Shown: positions 45,974 through 55,529, numbered from the stretch's first letter. The stretch: DNA of 64,000 bases from Rs1 sp036960485 (GCA_036960485.1 JBALXS010000012.1:1-64000); one strand, 5' to 3'. The notes: generated by a model from the letters alone, not told the origin. Program-made: numbers and translations.

Positions 45974-47251
45974 TTATCTGTAAAGTGGAAAACGTGCGCA
46001 GAGTGCTTTTACTTGCACGGCTGCTTTTTGTTCTGCTGCACTGTTATCTTCTGGGTTGCTTGCAAGGCCGTCTAAAATATCACCGATCAAGTTACCAATT
46101 AGGCGGAATTCTTCTTCACCAAAACCACGAGTTGTACCAGCTGGTGTTCCTAAACGGATACCAGAGGTAACCATTGGCTTTTCAGGGTCAAAAGGAATGC
46201 CGTTTTTATTACAAGTAATGCCTGCACGCTCAAGTGCTTCTTCAGTCACATTTCCTTTTAGTCCCTTAGGACGTAAATCAACCAGCATTAAGTGTGTATC
46301 AGTACCGCTTGATACAATATCAACACCACGCTCTACCAATGTTTGCGCTAGAACTTTTGCATTAGTGATTACTTGCTTGATGTAAGTGGTGAACTCAGGC
46401 TCCAGCGCTTCGCCAAAGGCTACTGCTTTAGCCGCAATAACGTGCATTAATGGGCCGCCTTGTAGGCCTGGGAATACCGCTGAATTAATTTTCTTACCGA
46501 TATCAAGGTCGTTACTTAATACCATTCCACCACGTGGGCCACGTAATGTTTTATGCGTAGTGGTGGTCACAATGTGCGCATGTGGTAACGGGCTAGGATG
46601 TTGTCCAGTGGCGATTAAACCGGCGATGTGTGCCATATCAACCATTAGGAAAGCACCCACTTTATCAGCAATTGCTCTAAAACGTGGGAAATCGATTTCA
46701 CGGGGAATAGCAGATCCGCCAGCAATGATTAGCTTAGGCTTACATTCAATGGCGATTGCTTCAACGGCATCGTAATCAATACGCTGGGTGTTTTTATCAA
46801 CGCCGTATTGGACAGCATTAAACCATTTACCCGATTGTGCAGGACGTGCACCGTGAGTTAAGTGGCCACCAGCATCTAAAGACATGCCTAAAATAGTATC
46901 ACCTGGCTTTAGTAATGCCATGAAAACAGCACCGTTTGCCTGTGCGCCAGAGTGCGGCTGTACATTTACATATTCACAGTTGAACAATTTTTTAGCACGT
47001 TCAATAGCAAGTACTTCAACTTCATCAGCAAACTCGCAACCACCGTAGTAACGACGACCAGCATAACCTTCAGCATATTTGTTAGTCAGTACTGTGCCCT
47101 GCGCTTGCATCACCGCTTTTGATACGATGTTTTCAGAAGCGATTAATTCAATCTGCTCCTCTTGACGGTTCAATTCACGATTAACCGATGCGTCAATAGC
47201 CGCATCAGCAGTGGCTAGATCTTGGCCAAAAAAGTTATCAAGGTTGCTCAT
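45974..47251 (-). CDS. glyA: Serine hydroxymethyltransferase
   Basis: A 425-residue PLP enzyme that interconverts glycine plus methylene-THF with serine. The PLP lysine is K234 in 'VTTTTHKTLRGPRGG', and the substrate-binding 'RRYYGG' lies near residue 66. Its placement before gcvH and gcvP suggests use in glycine-to-serine catabolism; a second housekeeping copy elsewhere in the genome would be expected but cannot be seen. Confidence 0.96.
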   Translation of the reverse strand: MSNLDNFFGQDLATADAAIDASVNRELNRQEEQIELIASENIVSKAVMQAQGTVLTNKYAEGYAGRRYYGGCEFADEVEVLAIERAKKLFNCEYVNVQPHSGAQANGAVFMALLKPGDTILGMSLDAGGHLTHGARPAQSGKWFNAVQYGVDKNTQRIDYDAVEAIAIECKPKLIIAGGSAIPREIDFPRFRAIADKVGAFLMVDMAHIAGLIATGQHPSPLPHAHIVTTTTHKTLRGPRGGMVLSNDLDIGKKINSAVFPGLQGGPLMHVIAAKAVAFGEALEPEFTTYIKQVITNAKVLAQTLVERGVDIVSSGTDTHLMLVDLRPKGLKGNVTEEALERAGITCNKNGIPFDPEKPMVTSGIRLGTPAGTTRGFGEEEFRLIGNLIGDILDGLASNPEDNSAAEQKAAVQVKALCARFPLYR

Positions 47252-47417
47252 TTTCTAATCCCTAAATTTTTCACATCAAAAAAGCTTTGATGTATTAGTA
47301 AGATTTCCAATTGATGATTCAGCAATATGGCTGGCTCTTCAGTGCTGGAAATAATCGTTTAGTAATGCCTTTTACAGACACCCAAGGTTTTTCTTCTAAA
47401 TTTATAGCTTTTAACGC

Positions 47418-48800
47418 CTAACAAGCAACTGCATTCACTGCTAAGCCACCCATTGATGTTTCTTTGTATTTTGACTGCATATCCACCCCTGTCTGACGCA
47501 TCGTTTCTATTACGGCATCCAGTGATACATGATGTTCACCATCCCCTCTAAGCGCCAAACGTGAGGCATTGATTGCTTTCATAGAGCCCATGGTATTACG
47601 CTCGATACAAGGCACTTGCACTAGCCCACCAATAGGATCGCAAGTGAGACCCAAATTGTGCTCCATACCTATTTCGGCAGCGTTTTCGATTTGTAGATTA
47701 TTACCGCCCATTACGGCACACAACGCACCTGAGGCCATAGAGCACGCCACGCCAATTTCACCTTGGCAACCTACTTCAGCAGCTGAAATAGACGCATTCT
47801 TTTTATACAACATGCCAATAGCTGCAGCCGTGGCCAAGAAAGTAACAATACCCTCTTCATCGGCATCGGGAACAAATTTCACATAATAGGCAAGAACTGC
47901 GGGTATCACACCTGCTGCACCATTCGTTGGCGCAGTTACTACGCGCCCACCTGCTGCGTTTTCTTCATTTACTGCCATTGCGTATAAGTTTACCCAATCC
48001 ATTATTGTTAATGGATCTTGTGCCGAGCGTTCTGGATTATCCACCAAATCACTTCTTAACTTATTGGCACGACGACGAATTTTCAAACCACCTGGTAAAA
48101 ACCCTGTTTCTGCACAGCCACGTGTAATGCAGTTATCCATTACCTGCCATATATACAGGATGCGCTCGCGCAATGTGTCCGCATGTGGTCTGACTGCTTC
48201 GTTGGCTAATACTAGTTCGGCAATGGTTAAATTATTACTGTCTGCGACCTTTAATAGCTCTAACGCGGTATCAAATGGGTAAGGTTCTACAAAACCAGGA
48301 TCTGTGAGATCACCTTTAGCTGATATTTCAGCTAAACTAAGTACAAAACCACCGCCAACTGAGAAGTATGTTTCATTTAAGACAATAATGCCCGCACTGT
48401 CATAGGCAGTTAAACGCATCCCATTTGGGTGTTCATCTAAGGATTCGCCAAAGTTCATCACTAATTCGTGTTCGGGATCGAACTGTACCAATTTTTCGCC
48501 ATTTAAAAGCAATTGCTTATCTTGACTAATTTTGGCGATATACCCTGCAACAAGATCAGGGTTTACGGTATCAACTCGCTCTCCAAGCAAACCCAACATT
48601 ACTGCTATATCGGTTGAGTGCCCCTTGCCCGTCATTGCTAAAGAGCCGTATAAGTTTGCTTTAACACGCACCGTGTCCACAAAGCGTTGTTGCTGTTTAA
48701 GACTTTCAATAAATCTATTTGCAGCTATAACAGGGCCTACCGTATGTGAACTCGAAGGGCCTATACCTACTTTAAACAGGTCAAATATACTTAATGACAT
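47418..48800 (-). CDS. sdaA: L-serine ammonia-lyase (iron-sulfur type)
   Basis: A 460-residue single-chain enzyme of the SdaA/SdaB type. 'GIGPSSSHTVGP' opens the beta domain, and the [4Fe-4S] cluster cysteines are in 'TCDPIGGLVQVPC' and a late Cys near the C-terminus ('NAVAC'). It deaminates L-serine to pyruvate, the exit step from the glycine pathway. It is first in the minus-strand run, 166 nt before glyA, and divergent from the AGCS symporter gene. Confidence 0.95.
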   Translation of the reverse strand: MSLSIFDLFKVGIGPSSSHTVGPVIAANRFIESLKQQQRFVDTVRVKANLYGSLAMTGKGHSTDIAVMLGLLGERVDTVNPDLVAGYIAKISQDKQLLLNGEKLVQFDPEHELVMNFGESLDEHPNGMRLTAYDSAGIIVLNETYFSVGGGFVLSLAEISAKGDLTDPGFVEPYPFDTALELLKVADSNNLTIAELVLANEAVRPHADTLRERILYIWQVMDNCITRGCAETGFLPGGLKIRRRANKLRSDLVDNPERSAQDPLTIMDWVNLYAMAVNEENAAGGRVVTAPTNGAAGVIPAVLAYYVKFVPDADEEGIVTFLATAAAIGMLYKKNASISAAEVGCQGEIGVACSMASGALCAVMGGNNLQIENAAEIGMEHNLGLTCDPIGGLVQVPCIERNTMGSMKAINASRLALRGDGEHHVSLDAVIETMRQTGVDMQSKYKETSMGGLAVNAVAC

Positions 48801-49146
48801 AAGCGGAATCTCTTGGCTTAATTGCTTTGATGATTTATTAATAAATGCAGGTTAAGTTTATAAACTTAATTTCACCCGCATAATGACACTAGACTCTACT
48901 ATCCTATTTGGAACTCAAGTTTAGCGGGTATGCAACTTTTAGCGATGTCGATAATTTTTCAGCAATTACCCACCATCTTCAAGCTATGTTCTATTACTAA
49001 CATAACACTTTACAATTTTTGATCTATTAACAGTGCGCTTTTTTATAACTTTTATTGCTCACTGATCGCTATCATTAGAATACACTCATACATTCTTTTT
49101 ATCTAAGTGCTAGAAGCAGATTAGCAACAGCTGAAAAAAAACTCAA

Positions 49147-49174
49147 GCAAAAGTTTCCTATAGGAAACTTTTGC
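49147..49174. promoter_or_regulatory. Perfect 28-bp palindrome, candidate operator
   Basis: The sequence is its own reverse complement around TA|TA, with core TTTCC-TATA-GGAAA. It is not followed by a T-run, so it is more likely a protein-binding site than a terminator. It lies about 350 nt before the sdaA start and 400 nt before the symporter start. Confidence 0.6.
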
Positions 49175-49411
49175 GCCTATGTTTACTTGGTAACAGCCAT
49201 TAACATGAATTATTTTCCAGAAAAAGAGCAACTACCCACTAAAATATGCAACTCTATAGGCGCTAATATTTTCGCTATATTTGCCTAAAAAACCTTAAGA
49301 TAGAGCACATTCAACCAATAAAACAAATAGTTACTAATAAACAAGTTTATACCGCTGCAGTAAAATCATTCTTTACTAGCATTTGATATTTTTCCATCAA
49401 AACATGAATAT

Positions 49412-49427
49412 ATTTCCAATAGGAAAT
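49412..49427. promoter_or_regulatory. Second TTTCC-N4-GGAAA palindrome
   Basis: The site reads ATTTCC-AATA-GGAAAT, symmetric except at the centre, and matches the core of the 49147 palindrome. It lies 144 nt before the symporter start codon. Confidence 0.5.
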
Positions 49428-49570
49428 TTTTTCTCCAAATTTAAAAAATATCCTGTTAGTATATGGAAGCTTTGCAAAGCTGAATGTAAAAAATTTTTGC
49501 AAACCCCTCAATACACAATTGAGATAAAAGCAAAATAACTATAATAAATTAACGCAATTAAGGTGTAATA

Positions 49571-50923
49571 ATGGAATCAATAACTGCTATTTTTAAAGCT
49601 ATCAATGGGGTCGTTTGGGGCCCTATGATGCTTGTGTTGATACTCGGAGTTGGTTTATTCCTAATGATAGGATTAAAACTAATGCCGATATTAAGGCTGG
49701 GCACTGGCTTTAAATTGCTGTGGGGCGGTCGTACTTCCCCAGATACAAACTCTGGAGAAATACCTCCTTTTCAAGCTCTTATGACTGCTCTATCAGCAAC
49801 AGTAGGTACTGGTAACATTGCTGGTGTTGCTACTGCTGTATTCCTAGGCGGCCCCGGCGCTCTCTTTTGGATGTGGTGTACTGCACTTGTTGGTATGGCT
49901 ACAAAATATGCTGAAGCGGTATTAGCCGTTAAGTATCGTGAACAAGATAGTAAAGGTAATCACGTTGGTGGCCCAATGTATTACATTAAAAACGGTTTAG
50001 GCAAAAACTGGGCTTGGTTAGGTACTGCCTTTGCTGTTTTTGGTGCTATTGCAGCCTTCGGCATCGGTAACACTGTACAGTCTAACTCTGTTGCAGACGT
50101 ACTAAACCGCGATATGGGTATCCCACATTGGATTACTGGTATTGTGTTAATGGTATTAGTAGGTGCAGTACTTTTAGGTGGCATCAAGCGCATCGGTTCT
50201 GTTGCAGGTGCACTGGTTCCTTTAATGGCTATTGCTTATTTAACAGCTGGTTTAGTCGTTCTTGCAATTAACGTTGATGCAATTCCCGCGGCTCTAAACT
50301 TAATCTTTACTCAAGCATTTACTTCAACAGCTGCTGAAGGCGGTTTCGCTGGTGCTGCAGTTTGGATGGCAATTCGCTTTGGTGTGGCTCGTGGTATCTT
50401 CTCTAACGAAGCCGGTTTAGGTTCAGCTCCTATTGCTCACGCTGCTGCGCAAACAACTAGCCCTGTAAGACAAGGCATGATTGCGATGCTGGGTACGTTT
50501 ATTGACACTATCATCATTTGTTCAATCACCGGTTTAGTTATCATAACCTCTGGTGCATGGACAAGCGGCGCTACCGGTGCAGCATTAACTTCTGCAGCAT
50601 TTGATTTAGCCCTTCCTGGTATCGGTGGTCATCTAGTTGCAATCTCATTAGCGATCTTTGCTTTCACTACTATCATTGGTTGGTCTTTCTACGGCGAGCG
50701 CTGTATCCAGTACTTGTTCGGTGAAAAATCTGTATTGCCTTATCGTGTATTATGGATCGGTGCTGTTGCACTAGGCGCCAATGTAGGCTTAGAATTCATT
50801 TGGTTAGTTGCTGATACGCTTAATGCTGCGATGGCTATCCCTAACTTGATTGCAATACTACTATTAAGTCCAGTTGTATTTAAGCTGACCAAAGAGTATT
50901 TTGAAGATCAAAAACATAGCTAG
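49571..50923 (+). CDS. Alanine/glycine:cation symporter (AGCS family)
   Basis: A 450-residue inner-membrane carrier with about 11 helices. The family signature is 'TVGTGNIAGVATA' near residue 77, with 'GGPGALFWMW' following. It couples uptake of glycine or alanine to sodium or protons. An AAGGTG sits 6-7 nt before the ATG. It lies between the sdaA/glyA/gcvHP genes and gcvT, so glycine is the most likely substrate. A strong hairpin separates it from gcvT. Confidence 0.93.
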   Translation: MESITAIFKAINGVVWGPMMLVLILGVGLFLMIGLKLMPILRLGTGFKLLWGGRTSPDTNSGEIPPFQALMTALSATVGTGNIAGVATAVFLGGPGALFWMWCTALVGMATKYAEAVLAVKYREQDSKGNHVGGPMYYIKNGLGKNWAWLGTAFAVFGAIAAFGIGNTVQSNSVADVLNRDMGIPHWITGIVLMVLVGAVLLGGIKRIGSVAGALVPLMAIAYLTAGLVVLAINVDAIPAALNLIFTQAFTSTAAEGGFAGAAVWMAIRFGVARGIFSNEAGLGSAPIAHAAAQTTSPVRQGMIAMLGTFIDTIIICSITGLVIITSGAWTSGATGAALTSAAFDLALPGIGGHLVAISLAIFAFTTIIGWSFYGERCIQYLFGEKSVLPYRVLWIGAVALGANVGLEFIWLVADTLNAAMAIPNLIAILLLSPVVFKLTKEYFEDQKHS

Positions 50924-50947
50924 TTTGATATAATTCAATAGCTTATT

Positions 50948-50980
50948 CAAAGTACTCTCGTGCATTTCGAGAGTACTTTG
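50948..50980 (+). terminator. 13-bp hairpin between symporter and gcvT
   Basis: Perfect 13-bp arms (50948-50960 and 50968-50980) with a 7-nt loop. No T-run follows, so it may be a processing or attenuation hairpin rather than a true terminator. Confidence 0.5.
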
Positions 50981-51057
50981 TGAACAACCTCAATCTAACA
51001 GCCAAGTTGTTAAATGGCCTTGTTAATTAAACTTTAAAAAGAACGGAGAGACCTTGT

Positions 51058-52176
51058 ATGTCTGATAATCTTTTACGCACACCCCTCTATGATTTACACG
51101 TTGCACTAGGCGGAAAGATGGTTCCTTTCGCTGGTTATGATATGCCTGTCCAGTATCCTTTAGGCGTAAAGAAAGAACATCTACACACACGCGAATCATC
51201 TGGTCTTTTTGATGTATCACACATGGGTCAAGTTAAAATAGTAGGCAAGAACGCCGCTAAAGCCCTTGAGAAGCTAGTCCCTGTCGATATCATGGATTTG
51301 CCAGTGGGCAAACAAAAATACGCTTTCTTCACTAATGAGAAAGGCGGTATTATGGATGACTTAATGGTTGCCAACTATGGTGACTACTTATACGTAGTGG
51401 TAAACGCAGCTTGTAAAGAGCAAGACATCGCTCACATGCGCGCTAACTTAGGCGAAGATGTTGTGGTTGAAGTGCTAGAAGAGCGTGCATTAATCGCGAT
51501 TCAAGGCCCTAAAACAGCAGAAGCACTTGGCCGTATCCAGCCAAAATTACAAGAAATGGTGTTCATGGACACTCAGTTGATTGATATCGATGGTGCTGAA
51601 TGTTTCGTATCTCGTTCTGGCTATACTGGCGAAGATGGTTATGAAATTTCTATCCCTACCTCTGAAACAGTTCGCTTAGTTGAGCTATTTTTAGCACAAC
51701 CTGAAATCGAAGCAATTGGCCTTGGTGCTCGTGATTCACTTCGTTTAGAGTCTGGTCTTTGCCTATACGGGCACGACATTGACACTGAAACAACGCCTTT
51801 AGAAGCAAGCTTGATTTGGGCAATCAGCAAAAACCGTCGCGCTGATGGCGAACGTGCTGGTGGATTCCCAGGTTCAGACATCATTCTTGCACAGATCGCT
51901 AATAAAGATTGGACACGCAAGCGTGTTGGTTTATTAGGAGAAGGTCGTGCTCCTATTCGTGAAGGTGCTGAGTTATTCAATGAAGCAGGCGATAGAATTG
52001 GTAGCGTAACTTCTGGAAGCTACGGCCCTACAATCGGCATGCCTGTTGCAATGGGTTATGTTGAAACTGCATATAGCGTTTTAGAAACTAAAGTTTTTGC
52101 TGAAGTTCGTGGCAAGAAACTACCTATGACTGTTTCTCGTGCACCTTTCATCGAGCAACGTTACTTCCGCGGATAA
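51058..52176 (+). CDS. gcvT: Glycine cleavage system T protein (aminomethyltransferase)
   Basis: A 372-residue protein beginning 'LLRTPLYDLHVALGGKMVPF', typical of GcvT. The folate-binding domain has 'ESSGLFDVSHMGQ', and the C-terminal barrel carries 'VTSGSYGPTIGMPVAMGYV'. It moves the methylene carbon from lipoyl-GcvH to tetrahydrofolate and releases ammonia. A GGAGAG lies about 8 nt upstream of the ATG. It is separated from gcvH/gcvP by 5 kb and is on the opposite strand, unlike the usual gcvTHP operon. Confidence 0.96.
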   Translation: MSDNLLRTPLYDLHVALGGKMVPFAGYDMPVQYPLGVKKEHLHTRESSGLFDVSHMGQVKIVGKNAAKALEKLVPVDIMDLPVGKQKYAFFTNEKGGIMDDLMVANYGDYLYVVVNAACKEQDIAHMRANLGEDVVVEVLEERALIAIQGPKTAEALGRIQPKLQEMVFMDTQLIDIDGAECFVSRSGYTGEDGYEISIPTSETVRLVELFLAQPEIEAIGLGARDSLRLESGLCLYGHDIDTETTPLEASLIWAISKNRRADGERAGGFPGSDIILAQIANKDWTRKRVGLLGEGRAPIREGAELFNEAGDRIGSVTSGSYGPTIGMPVAMGYVETAYSVLETKVFAEVRGKKLPMTVSRAPFIEQRYFRG

Positions 52177-52199
52177 TTAATTACTTTAATTTGTAGCGA

Positions 52200-52227
52200 T
52201 TGCACTAAAGTAACGACTTTAGTGCAA
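52200..52227 (+). terminator. Hairpin between gcvT and lipA
   Basis: Perfect 11-bp arms TTGCACTAAAG / CTTTAGTGCAA (52200-52210, 52217-52227) with a 6-nt loop, followed by a pyrimidine-rich but interrupted tail. It is a possible weak terminator for gcvT. Confidence 0.5.
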
Positions 52228-52280
52228 CTCTCTTGTTACTTATCCTGCTACTTTTGTGTACATATTACTAGGTTGTCACT

Positions 52281-53264
52281 ATGGAACTTATCCCCTTAAA
52301 AGACTTGAAAGGCGAATCTAAAATGGCGCGTTTAAGCGTCAAACCAGATCCAACACGAGAGCGCTTGCGCAAACCAAAGTGGATTCGTATCAACGCTAAA
52401 AGTACCGGAATGGTAAATAAAGTTAAAAAACAGATGCGCGAGCTTAAATTGCACACTGTTTGTGAAGAAGCCTCTTGCCCGAATCTGGCTGAATGCTTCA
52501 GTAAAGGCACTGCTACTTTCATGATCATGGGTGGCATCTGTACGCGTCGCTGCCCTTTTTGTGATGTTGCACACGGCAGGCCTGGCAGCTTAGATGTGAA
52601 CGAACCTAAGCACGTTGCACAAAGCATTAAAACATTAGCGTTGAAATACGTGGTTATTACTTCAGTCGATAGAGATGATCTACGCGATGGCGGTGCCGCT
52701 CACTTTAGTGAATGTATACGTGAAGCACGTGCTCTTAATCCAGCGCTCAAAGTTGAAGTTTTAGTCCCTGATTTTCGTAATAAAGTAGAGCGCGCACTCA
52801 TCGCTTTAGCCACTGATTTACCAGATGTGCTTAACCACAATATGGAAACAGTTGCTCGTTTATATAAAGCAGTACGCCCAGGTGCCAACTATCAGTGGTC
52901 ACTTGATTTATTACGCCGCTTTAAAGAAAACCATCCGCAGGTCACCACTAAATCTGGAATTATGGTGGGTGTTGGAGAAACAAAAGAAGAAGTATTTCAA
53001 GTTATGCGCGACCTTAGAGCCAACGATGTCGACATGCTAACGATTGGCCAATACTTACAACCGAGCAAACATCATTTGGCCGTTGAACGCTATGTACACC
53101 CTGATGAATTTGCAGAATATGAAACCGCAGGCTACGAAATGGGCTTTAGTAATGTAGCCAGCGGACCTATGGTGCGCTCTTCTTACCATGCTGATATCCA
53201 AGCAAGTGAAGATAGCCAACCGCATTTAGCTGATCAATTAGCGATTAATGCTGCTAGCAAATAA
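52281..53264 (+). CDS. lipA: Lipoyl synthase
   Basis: A 327-residue radical-SAM enzyme. The auxiliary cluster motif is 'CEEASCPNLAEC' (near residue 56) and the radical-SAM motif is 'CTRRCPFC' (near residue 82). It inserts two sulfurs into octanoyl groups on GcvH and the 2-oxoacid dehydrogenases. The first ATG fits the family alignment; another ATG at 52323 is possible. lipB is not beside it, so its place here links it to the glycine cleavage genes. Confidence 0.96.
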   Translation: MELIPLKDLKGESKMARLSVKPDPTRERLRKPKWIRINAKSTGMVNKVKKQMRELKLHTVCEEASCPNLAECFSKGTATFMIMGGICTRRCPFCDVAHGRPGSLDVNEPKHVAQSIKTLALKYVVITSVDRDDLRDGGAAHFSECIREARALNPALKVEVLVPDFRNKVERALIALATDLPDVLNHNMETVARLYKAVRPGANYQWSLDLLRRFKENHPQVTTKSGIMVGVGETKEEVFQVMRDLRANDVDMLTIGQYLQPSKHHLAVERYVHPDEFAEYETAGYEMGFSNVASGPMVRSSYHADIQASEDSQPHLADQLAINAASK

Positions 53265-53306
53265 TTTAATCACACCCTCATTTAGAACCCGAGTTTGAGT
53301 AAGTTT

Positions 53307-53354
53307 AGCCTCTTCTTATATTGCTTTTGCACCTGATAAGAAGAGGCTCTTTTT
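53307..53354 (+). terminator. Rho-independent terminator of lipA
   Basis: A 13-bp perfect stem (53307-53319 / 53336-53348) is followed by CTTTTTT. It lies between the convergent lipA and serB genes. Confidence 0.88.
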
Positions 53355-53386
53355 TACACAAATCTATTTCTCCTTATAGTCCTGCG

Positions 53387-54286
53387 TTAAATCAAATACA
53401 ACAAAGCATCTAATCCCAACGTAGAAATACTATGCTCAGCTTGCTCTTTCACGAGAGGCTTAGCATGAAAAGCAACACCTAACCCAGCCACTGCTAGCAT
53501 CGGCAAATCATTTGCACCATCACCAACAGCTATCGTATCGCTTAAATTTATTTGCTCTTTCTTAGCTATTTGCTGCAACAACTCAACTTTTCGCTCGCCA
53601 TTAACTATTTCCCCCACCACCAGGCCTGTTACTTTACCATCTACAATTTGTAGATTATTAGAGTACACATAATCAAAGCCATATTTGTTTTGTAAGTGCT
53701 CAGCAAAATAACTAAACCCGCCAGATAGAATTGCCGTTTTATAACCTTGCTGTTGTAAGGCACTAATCAATTGCTCCATGCCCTCCATTATCGGTAATTG
53801 CGCCGCCATATCTTCAAGTACTGTTGCGCTTAATCCTTTTAAAAGCCCTAAACGTTGCTCGAAACTTTGATTAAAATCTAATTCACCGCGCATGGCTGCA
53901 GCTGTAATTGCAATTACTTGCTCACCCACACCTGCCCGTTTTGCAAGTTCATCGATAACTTCAACTTTAATTAAAGTAGAGTCCATATCGAAAACCGCTA
54001 ACTTACGCTTTTTATTCACCTCATTTTGCGCCATTAGCACTAAGTCTAATTGCAGCGTTTGAGCTAGTGCCTTTAATTTTTGCCGTAAATCTACCACTTT
54101 TTCTACTTTAACTAATAACTGCATATCAGCACATTCTGCTGCAAGCATAGTAATTGAGCGCGTAACTTTTATTGCAGCTTGTTCACTACAGAAATTTTCT
54201 ATTATTTCGATCGGCAAACTCACCAACCTAGGTGCCATAATAAATAAGGTAAAGGCGCTGTGGGTATCTTTTACTGAGAGACTCAA
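53387..54286 (-). CDS. serB: Phosphoserine phosphatase
   Basis: A 299-residue HAD phosphatase. The nucleophile motif is D100-M-D102-S-T, followed by 'SGGFSYFAEHL' and 'GDGANDLPML'. The N-terminal 90 residues are a degenerate ACT-like regulatory region. It makes the last step of serine synthesis. The start is a TTG with GGAG 6 nt upstream; an in-frame ATG 16 codons later has no such signal. Confidence 0.94.
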   Translation of the reverse strand: MSLSVKDTHSAFTLFIMAPRLVSLPIEIIENFCSEQAAIKVTRSITMLAAECADMQLLVKVEKVVDLRQKLKALAQTLQLDLVLMAQNEVNKKRKLAVFDMDSTLIKVEVIDELAKRAGVGEQVIAITAAAMRGELDFNQSFEQRLGLLKGLSATVLEDMAAQLPIMEGMEQLISALQQQGYKTAILSGGFSYFAEHLQNKYGFDYVYSNNLQIVDGKVTGLVVGEIVNGERKVELLQQIAKKEQINLSDTIAVGDGANDLPMLAVAGLGVAFHAKPLVKEQAEHSISTLGLDALLYLI

Positions 54287-54586
54287 AATTTACTCCAAAA
54301 TCAATAACTTTATTTTAAAATTAACTAACTTTTTAAAGGTTTATATCGGCTTGTTTAGCAATGCATCATTATAGGTTAATTATGGTCTGGATGAAAAAAC
54401 TATACCGCTATATTGAATCTTACAATACCTATCTTGCCTACATAGCGAAACAGCTTTACACCTATCCTAATCTCTGACCATTTAATATCTTGTTAAAACT
54501 CAGCATTCAACATTGTTTGATAGTCGTTTGATTAGGTACAATAGCCGCAAACAGAACACCCTTGCTAATTATTGAATGGAATCCAA
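54287..54586. other. serB/galU divergent region
   Basis: It contains a candidate 31-codon small ORF (listed separately) and a plausible galU promoter, TTGTTT-18 nt-TACAAT, about 45 nt before galU. No other structure was noted. Confidence 0.4.
54382..54477 (+). CDS. Candidate Tyr-rich small protein (31 residues)
   Basis: An ATG with AGG about 6 nt upstream opens a 31-codon ORF. The product includes 'KKLYRYIESYNTYLAYIAKQ', with seven Tyr in a heptad-like amphipathic pattern, and ends in TGA. The composition is not random-looking, but I know no homologue. It could be a real small membrane-associated peptide or chance. Confidence 0.3.
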   Translation: MVWMKKLYRYIESYNTYLAYIAKQLYTYPNL

Positions 54587-55498
54587 ATGCATAATATTAA
54601 AATTAAGAAAGCTGTTATCCCTGTGGCTGGGCTAGGCACTAGAATGCTTCCGGCGACTAAAGCGATCCCTAAGGAAATGCTTCCGCTTGTGGATAAACCT
54701 TTAATCCAATTTATCATTAATGAATGTGTTGCTGCTGGTATCACTGAAATTGTGTTAGTTACACACTCTTCAAAAAATGCTATTGAAAACCACTTTGATA
54801 AATCTTTCGAACTAGAAACAACATTACTCAGCCGCGTTAAACGCCAGCTACTTGATGATTTACGCAGCATTACACCAAAAGGTGTAACTATCATGCACGT
54901 GCGCCAAGGAGAAGCTAAAGGCTTAGGTCATGCCGTACTCAAAGCACGCCCTATCATCGGTGAAGAACCTTTTGTGGTCGTACTACCTGATGTTATTTTA
55001 GATGACAGCTATTCTAACTTAAACACAGACAACCTAGCGCAAATGATAGAGCGATATAGCACGACAGAGCATAGCCAAATTATGGTTGAACCTGTCGCTG
55101 ATGATCAAGTCAGTAATTATGGTATTGCCGATTGCGAAGGTAGCCAATTAGCGCCAGGGGATTCAAGTCAAATGACTGCCGTGATCGAAAAACCTAGCCA
55201 AGCAGAAGCACCATCTAACTTAGCAGTTGTTGGCCGATATGTACTGAGTGAAAAAATCTGGGATTTATTAGAACGCACTTTACCGGGTGCTGGTGACGAA
55301 ATACAGCTTACCGATGCAATTGCCAGTTTGATGAGCTCTGAAACTGTAGAAGCTTACTGCATGAAAGGCAAAGCCCATGATTGCGGTAACAAACTAGGTT
55401 ATATGAATGCTTTTGCTGAATACGCACTGCGCGATCCAATTAATGGTGTGGCGTTTAGGGAAAATCTAAACGCGTTGCTTAATAAAAATAACGACTAA
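54587..55498 (+). CDS. galU: UTP-glucose-1-phosphate uridylyltransferase
   Basis: A nucleotidyltransferase of about 303 residues. 'AGLGTRMLPATKAIPKEMLP' is the UTP-binding signature at the N-terminus, and 'VLPDVILDD' holds the metal-binding Asp. It makes UDP-glucose for envelope polysaccharides and trehalose. The ATG at 54587 has GGA 7 nt upstream and fits E. coli GalU; a TTG five codons earlier is less likely. It converges with rnr. Confidence 0.95.
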   Translation: MHNIKIKKAVIPVAGLGTRMLPATKAIPKEMLPLVDKPLIQFIINECVAAGITEIVLVTHSSKNAIENHFDKSFELETTLLSRVKRQLLDDLRSITPKGVTIMHVRQGEAKGLGHAVLKARPIIGEEPFVVVLPDVILDDSYSNLNTDNLAQMIERYSTTEHSQIMVEPVADDQVSNYGIADCEGSQLAPGDSSQMTAVIEKPSQAEAPSNLAVVGRYVLSEKIWDLLERTLPGAGDEIQLTDAIASLMSSETVEAYCMKGKAHDCGNKLGYMNAFAEYALRDPINGVAFRENLNALLNKNND

Positions 55499-55529
55499 TA
55501 AATTACAGCAGCTATTTAGTAGCTTAGCA

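Larger units (their letters stand above)
48801..49570. other. 770-nt divergent regulatory region between sdaA and the symporter gene
   Basis: It contains no gene. It holds a perfect 28-bp palindrome (49147-49174), a related imperfect palindrome (49412-49427), two TTTGCAAA-like elements within the last 100 nt before the symporter, and a CTCAAT/ATTGAG inverted repeat near 49510. I looked for a glycine riboswitch core and did not find one. Confidence 0.6.

Noticed and set aside
48801..49570. A glycine riboswitch before the AGCS symporter gene
   Set aside because: I looked for the conserved glycine aptamer core and tandem hairpins and did not see them; the structure present is palindromic and fits protein operators better.
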